Source of the DNA: Terebella lapidaria
Lineage: Eukaryota > Annelida > Polychaeta > Terebellida > Terebellidae
Direction: 5' to 3'
DNA length: 64,000 nucleotides
Assembly (NCBI GenBank): GCA_949152475.1
Contig: OX424562.1
Span: 2,914,001-2,978,000, forward strand
The notes beneath the pieces were generated by a model. It ran no database searches. It was not told the origin of the DNA and worked only from the letters and a program-made list of their open reading frames with translations. The position numbers and the translations under genes were made by a program. Shown here piece after piece: positions 57,021 through 64,000 of this stretch (positions within the stretch are counted from its first letter, which is position 1; each line of letters starts with the position of its first letter).

Positions 57021-59550
57021 TCACACCAGCGAAACCGACTAGCGGAACGCGCGTTCCCTCGATCAAAGATGGCGAGCGGTAGGTTTTGCTTCGATTTGTT
57101 TTGCCGAAGAACATGGAATATTTCACGTTATTTGTATGGTTTGTGTTGTATGTAGATGAAGCACATATTACTCCGGACAGCAATCATTATAAACAGGTTG
57201 TATGCCACTTAAAACGCATAAACAATGAATATTTCTTATCGCTGAAAACCCGCACTGATTAACGGAACGCAATACAATGATTTACGGAAAGCGCCATACA
57301 ATTTATGTCCCGATGAACGGAACGCGCAAAACCATGTTGCATGAAATAAATTAATAAACCAACATGTGACTCAACAAATACGTGAAAATAACTGTTATGC
57401 ACACGTGTGTTTCTTTCATAACGTCGAAGAGGATTCCTCACTATAAAATTAGGAACATGAAGTTTTACTATCATTTCTCAATTTAGGAAATGTATCGTGT
57501 TCGAAGAACATTTCAACACGAATGCCAGTTTTCTCCCTGAAATATGAATATTGCAGGCCTAAAATTCCCAATAAAATCGACCAGATTATGTAATATGCTA
57601 GTATCAATAGTACAAGTAGGCCCTACCAAAAATTTTGTATGTGTTATTTATTCTGTGTTTTTTTTCTTGTTCATTTTTGTTTTTGACGTTTTACTGGTCA
57701 TTTTTATGCCGAAAAATTTCCACCTTTGGAATTTATTTTCTCAATCACTAGTATCCCTATATGCCATATGTTTCGAAATGGTATATGGTTTGCATCACTC
57801 TTTAAATATAGACCGAAAAGAGCATAAAATAACCAGAATGGTTTCCAGATCAGTACTGTAATGATTGAAATTAGTACTATGAACATATGGACAGTCATTG
57901 TGGAATTTATTATCGATGTAGGCCTATTCGTTTCAGTTTCGAATTATAAGCTTTGACCTTAATTTATAAACACGAAGAATGATCTGCACTGAAAATTGTC
58001 CCATGCACAAAAAAGTTATACCGATTCAAAAACGTTTTCTGGTTATCCATGATCTATTTAACATTTCATGACATTGTAATAGTGATATGAAAATGTGTGT
58101 ACTTGCAGAAAAACCAGCATGAGATATTACTGTCCACCAAGTACCGGTCGGTACGAATCAGTCAGCACCCTATTCCGCTACTATGTTGTAAAACATGAGA
58201 ACTGTAAATTTTCCTTACGACGATACCATAGAAAACTTATTTACGCTCATGTAAACTGCATTGTAGTCAGTTATAATTTAACGTAGTCCGCTACAAACAT
58301 TGAGCTAACGAAGAGTCACAATTTGAAAGTCATTTCTTGAATATTATCTCTTCAAAATGACCTATTTTTATAGAGTAACTGATCACCATCCTAATAATGA
58401 AAAGAAAATAGGGGGTCACCGTGCTCGTTTCTTCTACATATTCGATCAAAATCACAAACAATTACCTAAAATGACATAAATTATGGCATTTTTGTGCATT
58501 TTTTTGTCCATATTCACATCTTGCATCGTGTTTTCCATGCGAACGGATAGGGTGACCCCCTATTTTCTTTTCAGTTTTAGGATGCTGAATATTTACTCTG
58601 TAAAGTATGTAATTTTGAAGCTCTAGATTACGTTGATACACTTATTTATTTAAAAAAAACTCTTTGAGCCCTCCCCTCACTGTCTGGAGCGGACTACCTT
58701 AAGGCCTATAGGCTATGCCTACTTAACATACTACACTCATCACAAAATCTTACTGATATTAGAATATAAATAATATTTCGCACGTGGTTGAAATCAAGCA
58801 CTTCCATTTAATAGTAATTGTCTCATTCCATTCCTCAGTGTACATCAAAGCACACTCTGGACATAATATTCTGAATGTACATATAGGTTTGTGGTACGGT
58901 ATCAAATAGACATAGATAACATACATGTAACATGATGTATAGCATGTAACATGATGTATAGCATGCTCACACAGTGCGGCTCACCATCTGAATTCTCAAG
59001 CTATAAATGACAAAAACTCATTCAAGCACATGTCAGTGATGTTTGCATAGGACTACATGGGCCTGAATTTCGTAGTCACGCACGGAACACCTCATTATTA
59101 TATTTTTGTTAATTTTGACCTTCATCTAGCATAACACTGTCAACAGCTGCCATGTCTGAAATATAGGAATATACCTTCAACACTACAGTGAACAAACATG
59201 CATATACAGTTCGGAAAATAAATTCTTAGCTGGAAATTTCATGTTCATGACTTCGCGTTCCGTAGGTCAATTCTTTGCGTTCCGTTAATCGTTTGCAAAA
59301 TTGATCTTCGCGTTCCGCTGATCTTCGTGTTTTCTTATCAGCTCATTTTCGACACCATACACCCATATTACTATCTAATGCAGGTGCTTTACCTGACTAA
59401 CCAATCTATAATTTTGATTTATGTATATATCACATGCAAATATCGCCCTAATTCGCCGCATCGGCCGGAAAATTTCTCGAAGCAAAACCTACCGCTCGCC
59501 ATCTTTGATCGAGGGAACGCGCGTTCCGCTAGTCGGTTTCGCTGGTGTGA
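57021..59550. mobile_element. 2.5-kb TIR element with TTA target duplication (PIF/Harbinger-like)
   Basis: Inverted ends of about 75 bp, identical by eye: TCACACCAGCGAAACCGACT, then a GGAACGCGCGTTCC palindrome and GATCAAAGATGGCGAGC, ending TTTTGCTTCGA. The flanks are TTA on both sides (57018-57020, 59551-59553). A 3-bp TTA/TAA duplication is the habit of PIF/Harbinger elements. The motif GGAACGC recurs inside both subterminal regions (57040, 57250, 57315; reverse near 59268, 59280, 59310), as transposase-binding sites would. No transposase frame is found, so the copy is non-autonomous. It carries a nested MITE at 58286-58694. Confidence 0.85.
58286..58694. mobile_element. Nested 409-bp MITE, TA-flanked
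   Basis: Ends are inverted: GTCCGCT, then ACAAACATTGAG at the left and, reversed, CCAGACAGTGAG at the right. TA flanks both sides (58284-58285, 58695-58696). An inner inverted repeat (AATGAAAAGAAAATAGGGGG near 58396 and its reverse near 58555) folds the element further. Size, TIRs and TA flanks fit a Tc1/mariner-type MITE. Confidence 0.7.
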
Positions 59551-59574
59551 TTATACAATGTTTGCCTCTTTACC

Positions 59575-59975
59575 TCAAATAGTTACCGAGATATTGATGA
59601 AAACGTATTTTTTTCATAATGACAGCAGCTAATTTGCATATTTTACATGAATTAAACATGGAATGAATATTTTCATATTTTCGTCTTACTAGTTGACCAT
59701 GAAAACATGGGTCTATGTACAATATTTGTCTTTTTATCTAGAATAGTTACCAAGATATTGAAGGAAACTTGTTTTTTTCATAATGGCGGCAGCTAATTTG
59801 CATATTTTACATGAATTAAGTCTGTAATAAATATTTTCATCATTCCATCTCACTAGTTGACCATGAAAACATGGGTCTATGTACAATTTTTGTCTTTCTA
59901 TCTAGAATAGTTACCAAGTTATTGAAGAAAACGTGTTTTTCCATAATGGCGGCAGCTAATTTGCATATTTGGAAT
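59575..59975. repeat. Tandem units of about 163 bp
   Basis: Two and a half units sharing ATAGTTACCAAGATATTGA, CATAATGGCGGCAGCTAATT, TGCATATTTTACATGAATTA and CATGAAAACATGGGTCTATG. The TIR element 57021-59550 ends just before the first unit, which suggests it inserted next to or inside the array. Confidence 0.85.
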
Positions 59976-60600
59976 AACACACATGCCCGATGTATATTTA
60001 TATGTTTCCATCATACTCGTTGACGATGATAATCCGGGTATAAGTACAGTTTTAAACATTTAATCTTGGATATTAACAGAGATATTCAAAGAAACATATT
60101 TAAAAAATTGCCCAAGGTTGTCATTAGTACGACCCAGCCAAAATTAATAGAAATTTGTTGGTTGTTATGAATCCATGAAAAAATGTTGTACTATAGAACA
60201 TTCCAAGGTGCCCCTGATCAGCAAATGGACTAGACCCAGACTTCCTTACCCACTGCACAATGGGTTAACCAGATTTTAGCTAATATTGTTTCACGCCTGT
60301 ATGAACCTTTACAAGCAAATTTCTCTGTGTGGTTGCATATGCTTGGCACTTCATACCTGATGACGGTATCTCTGTGGTCGAAAGCTGTATTTGACCCCCC
60401 TCCCCCCAATAGTAATAAAACAAATCTATAAAGGGGTTATCTTCATAAATGACAGGATATGCGTGAGTGCGTGAGCCCAAATCTGATGCCATAACACTAA
60501 ATCGGCGTAATTATGTCATTTTGCATAAGGTCGTACAGCCCAAGTGGGAAATGCTAAAATATGAACACTTCTGGATTATAAACAATAATGGACACACTTT
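59976..60600. other. No recognisable gene
   Basis: AT-rich sequence with no coding or repeat structure that I can name, leading into the endonuclease remnant of a LINE at about 60600. Confidence 0.5.
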
Positions 60601-60823
60601 TTCAGTGAGAGATCGTTGAATATCATTGCAAAAAGAGACCAGACCAGTCCGCTGTGATACTGCTTGGAGGTGACTTCATACCAGATATCAACTGGGATGA
60701 CTGGTCAACTACGGGCGTTCACAACCCCAAGGAAATCAACAATGCCTACATCCAGATATTGAAAGGCTCTCTGGAAAAGAGCTACGTAGAAGCCATCAGA
60801 CGCCACATAGAGTTTCCACTCTC

Positions 60824-61196
60824 AATATGATGTAAACATCGAGATAGATAAAACAGATTCTCAATGACTAAGTATGATGTAAACATCGAGATAGATAAAA
60901 CAGATTCTCAACGACTAAGTATGATATAAACATCAAGATAGATACAACAGATTCTCAACGACTAAGTATGATGTAAACATCGAGATAGATGAAACAGATT
61001 CTCAACGACTAAGTATGGTGTAAACATCGAGATAGATAAAACAGATTCTCAACGACTAAGTATGATGTGAACATCGAAATAGATAAAACAGATTCTCAAG
61101 GATTAAGTATGATGTAAACATTGAGATAGATGAAACAGATTCTCAACGACGAAGTATGATGTAAACACCGAGAAAGGTAAATGAGATTCTCAACAT
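60824..61196. repeat. Tandem array of a 47-bp unit inside the LINE
   Basis: About eight units of AGTATGATGTAAACATCGAG followed by ATAGATAAAACAGATTCTCA and ACGACTA, with few substitutions. The array replaces the region between the endonuclease and the linker of the LINE. As 47 is not a multiple of three it cannot stay in frame. Confidence 0.95.
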
Positions 61197-62103
61197 GGTA
61201 CCATCTAAATGGACATCTACAAGATACAACAAGCCGTGGGTGACAATTCTGATAAAAAGACTGGCTAGACGGAAGAGGAAAGCGTACATAAAATTCAAAG
61301 TTACCAAGAAGGCAAAAGACCATGGAAGGTTTCTGCACCTCGAGACGAAAATTAAACAGGAGACCAGATGTGCATACTATGCTTACCACAATGATATCCT
61401 GGACCCGACCTCTGGGTGCGCAGCCAAGAAACTCTATGGTTACATCAAGTCGCAGGAAACTGTGTGGACCACCTTCGAAGTCCTGACGGTCACCTCCACT
61501 CTGCCCCTGAGGAGCGAGCGAACATTCTGAACGACCAGTTTGCCTTGGTTTTCAACCAGCAAAATGATCCTATCCAAAAAGAGACACAATCAATGAAAAC
61601 GGGGTCACCAAGCTAATCTGACGTATCAAAGCAAATAAGGCAATGGACCTCAACGAGATCCCAGGTTGACTGATGAAGGAAGCAGCCTAGCCCCACTAGC
61701 CCCAAACTAGCCCCATAGTCACTACCAGCTCTAGCGCGTCATACACACAGGACGGAGTTCCAGCCAAATGGCGGAAGGCGAATATATCATCCCAATCTTA
61801 AAAAGGAGACCATGTCGCTGCATCGAACTACCGCCCAGTATCACTGACATCCATCTGCTGTAAAGCAATGGAACACACACTGCAATCACAGATGATGAGA
61901 CATCTTGACACACACAGCATCCTCAGCAACTCACAACACGGGTTCAGGAAACGCTGCTCATGTGAGACGTCATTACTGCTCATCAAAGAAGACCACCGGT
62001 GTGTATTGATGACAACCAACAGGTCGATGCAATCTGCTTGGATTTCTCCAAGGCATTTGATAAGGTCCCTCATGAGAAGCTCCTGGAGACGATTCAGACC
62101 TGA

Positions 62104-63213
62104 ATCGGTGTCACTGCTGGCGGACGTTAAATCTGTCCCCGAGGATACCATCAACTCAGTAGCCTTCTGGCTTGTGATTAGGTACTTATGTACTTGTCAT
62201 ATATCTATTCCATGGGGTTTGCTTCAGATTTCTAAATTCTTTTCACAGGTTGTTGGGCAGTTGTATACTAATTCCATCAGGTGTACAGTAGAAACAACTA
62301 CATTTAACACACTGTCTGCCCCTGATGACGCCAGTGTGTCTTTGGATAAACTATTTGGTCGGGCTTTGTTTTTATTCCAAAATGTTCTATTTTACGTTTG
62401 TTTTTGGTATCATCAAAATCTGACTATTGGTGGTAATAGATTGATACTTACATTCATACCACCGAGTCGGTGTCACTGCTGGCGGACGTTAAATCTGTCC
62501 CCGAGGATACCATCAACTCAGTAGCCTTCTGGCTTGTGATTAGGTACTTATGTACTTGTCATATATCTATTCCATGGGGTTTGCTTCAGATTTCTAAATT
62601 ATTTTCATAGGTTGTTGGGCAGTTGTATACTAATTCCATCAGGTGTACAGTAGAAACAACTACATTTAACAACTACATTTAAATGTGTCTTTGGATAAAC
62701 TATTTGGTCGGGCTTTGTTTTTATTCCAAAATGTTCTACTTTACGTTTGTTTTTGGTATCACCAAAATCTGACTATTGGTGGTAATAGATTGATACTTAC
62801 ATTAACAAACAATACCCAAACATGGGTGCACTCATTCTTATCAAACTGAAACCAGAAAGTCGTATTGGAAGGAAAGATATCAAGACCGAGTCTGTTACAT
62901 ATGGCATCCCACAGGGGACAGGGGACAGGGGACAGTGTACAGTAGAAACAACTACATTTAACAACTACATTTAAATGTGTCTTTGGATAAACTATTTGGT
63001 CGGGCTTTGTTTTTATTCCAAAATGTTCTACTTTACGTTTGTTTTTGGTATCACCAAAATCTGACTATTGGTGGTAATAGATTGATACTTACATTAACAA
63101 ACAATACCCAAACATGGGTGCACTCATTCTTATCAAACTGAAACCAGAAAGTCGTATTGGAAGGAAAGATATCAAGACCGAGTCTGTTACATATGGCATC
63201 CCACAGGGGACCC
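62104..63213. repeat. Nested direct duplications inside the LINE
   Basis: A first duplication has period 360: CGGTGTCACTGCTGGCGGAC at about 62106 and again at 62466. A second has period 292: from GTGTACAGTAGAAACAACTA at 62643 to 62920 and again 62935-63213. A GGGGACA triplet repeat (62913-62934) marks the second junction. The copies look nearly identical. The duplicated block combines LINE coding sequence (GVPQG region) with the repeat also found in the palindrome arms. Confidence 0.85.
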
Positions 63214-63450
63214 TGCTCGGACCAACACTGATTTACATCAATGACCTGCCAACACAAGTCCAAGAATCTACGATAAGGCTGCTTGTTATACAGGCGAATC
63301 AAGACACCCGAAGACACTCTACTGCAGCAAAGGGAACAACAGTGGATGACAGAGTTCCACCCACAAAAATGTCACTCCTGAGTATCACTCGCAAAGGATC
63401 CGTGATTATTCACCAATACGTCAAGAAGAGTTTGGCATGAATTTATGAAT

Positions 63451-64000
63451 GAGAGTAGCAAAACGAAATGACGTAACTCAGAATCGTCTTTGTGAACGAC
63501 AAACTACAAAATCCCTCCAGCCGCCAGGATTACAGTGCTCCATGAGACAAAATGCTAGACAATGGAAATTTGTAGAGTGAAACCTCTCTATTCTACATTC
63601 TCTGGTAATACTCCAAACATACGAAATTTTCGCACCAAATAAGCCAGTCTCAAAAACAGTCTAAAACACGTTGTTTTTAAGAAGGAAAAAGTTGCTACAT
63701 ATCTGTAGTATATATGTGTGAGTTAGTGCACCGTACGATAGCGCCATCTGGCGATTATCACAACAATGTGTTCAAATCAATTTTTTTTTTATTTCCTAAC
63801 AGCATACAATAAAACATACAACAAAGCATACGAACAAATAAAAAATCAAAATTCAATGCTGCTAGGAGGTGACGCATAACCTTAGGTTGTCTTCCTGCGA
63901 CACCTCAACAAAAAAACAGAACGAAATTAACTTGAGAACAAAACGAAAATAGAAACTAATAGAGACTTATATTATGATTATCTATATTTACACACATACC
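63451..64000. other. No recognisable gene
   Basis: AT-rich sequence after the LINE remnant. A T run at 63780-63790 followed by A-rich text may be the tail of a retroelement; nothing else can be supported. Confidence 0.5.

Larger units (their letters stand above)
60600..63450 (+). pseudogene. Rearranged Jockey-like LINE (endonuclease to RT)
   Basis: Pieces of one non-LTR element in order on plus. First comes an endonuclease segment at about 60640-60805 (VILLGGDF then PDINWDDW). The linker follows at 61200-61450 (RYNKPWVTILIKRLARRKRKAY, in part, and KKLYGYIKSQ). RT motifs are NYRPVSLTSICC near 61830, LSNSQHGFRKRCSCETSLL at 61922-61980, DFSKAFDKVPHEKLLE near 62040-62095, and YGIPQGTLLGPTLIYINDL at 63190-63250. 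Frames change repeatedly and the RT core with the catalytic Asp-Asp box is not found. It is broken by a 47-bp array (60824-61196) and by duplicated foreign sequence (62104-63213). Not functional. Confidence 0.85.

Noticed and set aside
1..64000. tRNA, rRNA or other structured RNA genes
   Set aside because: No cloverleaf, A/B box pair or rRNA segment was recognised; the only tRNA-like text is the 18-base primer site of the gypsy element.

Overview
The window reads as nuclear DNA of a multicellular animal, most likely a marine invertebrate (a mollusc or an invertebrate deuterostome such as amphioxus or an acorn worm; I cannot decide from sequence alone). The reasons are split genes with GT-AG introns, metazoan families (receptor-type protein tyrosine phosphatase, FEM-1, astacin protease with ShKT domains), Jockey/CR1-type LINEs, a Ty3/Gypsy element primed by an animal-type tRNA-His, and many terminal-inverted-repeat (TIR) elements in an AT-rich background.

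Layout. 1-0.4 kb: last exon of a protein tyrosine phosphatase gene (+). 0.4-4.6 kb: no recognisable gene. 4.6-7.4 kb: a long-TIR DNA element with 5-bp target duplication. 7.6-10.3 kb: a decayed LINE (-) split by a 1-kb TIR element filled with palindromic AT-rich repeats. 10.7-13.3 kb: an uninterrupted FEM1B-like gene (-). 14.0-24.6 kb: a GC-rich, young but damaged Ty3/Gypsy retrotransposon (-). 24.6-30.4 kb: repeats and a LINE fragment (-). 30.6-37.1 kb: a complete 11-exon astacin metalloprotease with three C-terminal ShKT domains (+); all splice phases close and give 458 residues. 37.6-45.1 kb: AAGGTCA-rich repeat arrays, interrupted from 39.3 kb by the first of two nearly identical 3.2-kb elements in opposite orientation, which form a 9.1-kb interrupted palindrome (39.25-48.35 kb). 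49.0-56.5 kb: two ShKT exons (-) of a second gene of the same domain type, separated by an intron that is almost entirely a 7-kb array of a 15-bp unit carrying AP-1/MARE-like sites. 57.0-59.6 kb: a TIR element with TTA target duplication and a nested MITE. 60.6-63.45 kb: a rearranged LINE (+).

The host genes are not an operon. The clearest relation is between the two ShKT-bearing loci, which lie tail to tail on either side of the palindrome and share phase-1 ShKT exons. Most of the rest is transposon biology: I resolve TIRs and candidate target duplications for five separate DNA-element types, none of which carries a recognisable transposase here, so all look non-autonomous. Exon boundaries were read by eye from splice consensus and reading-frame continuity; no alignments or searches were run.
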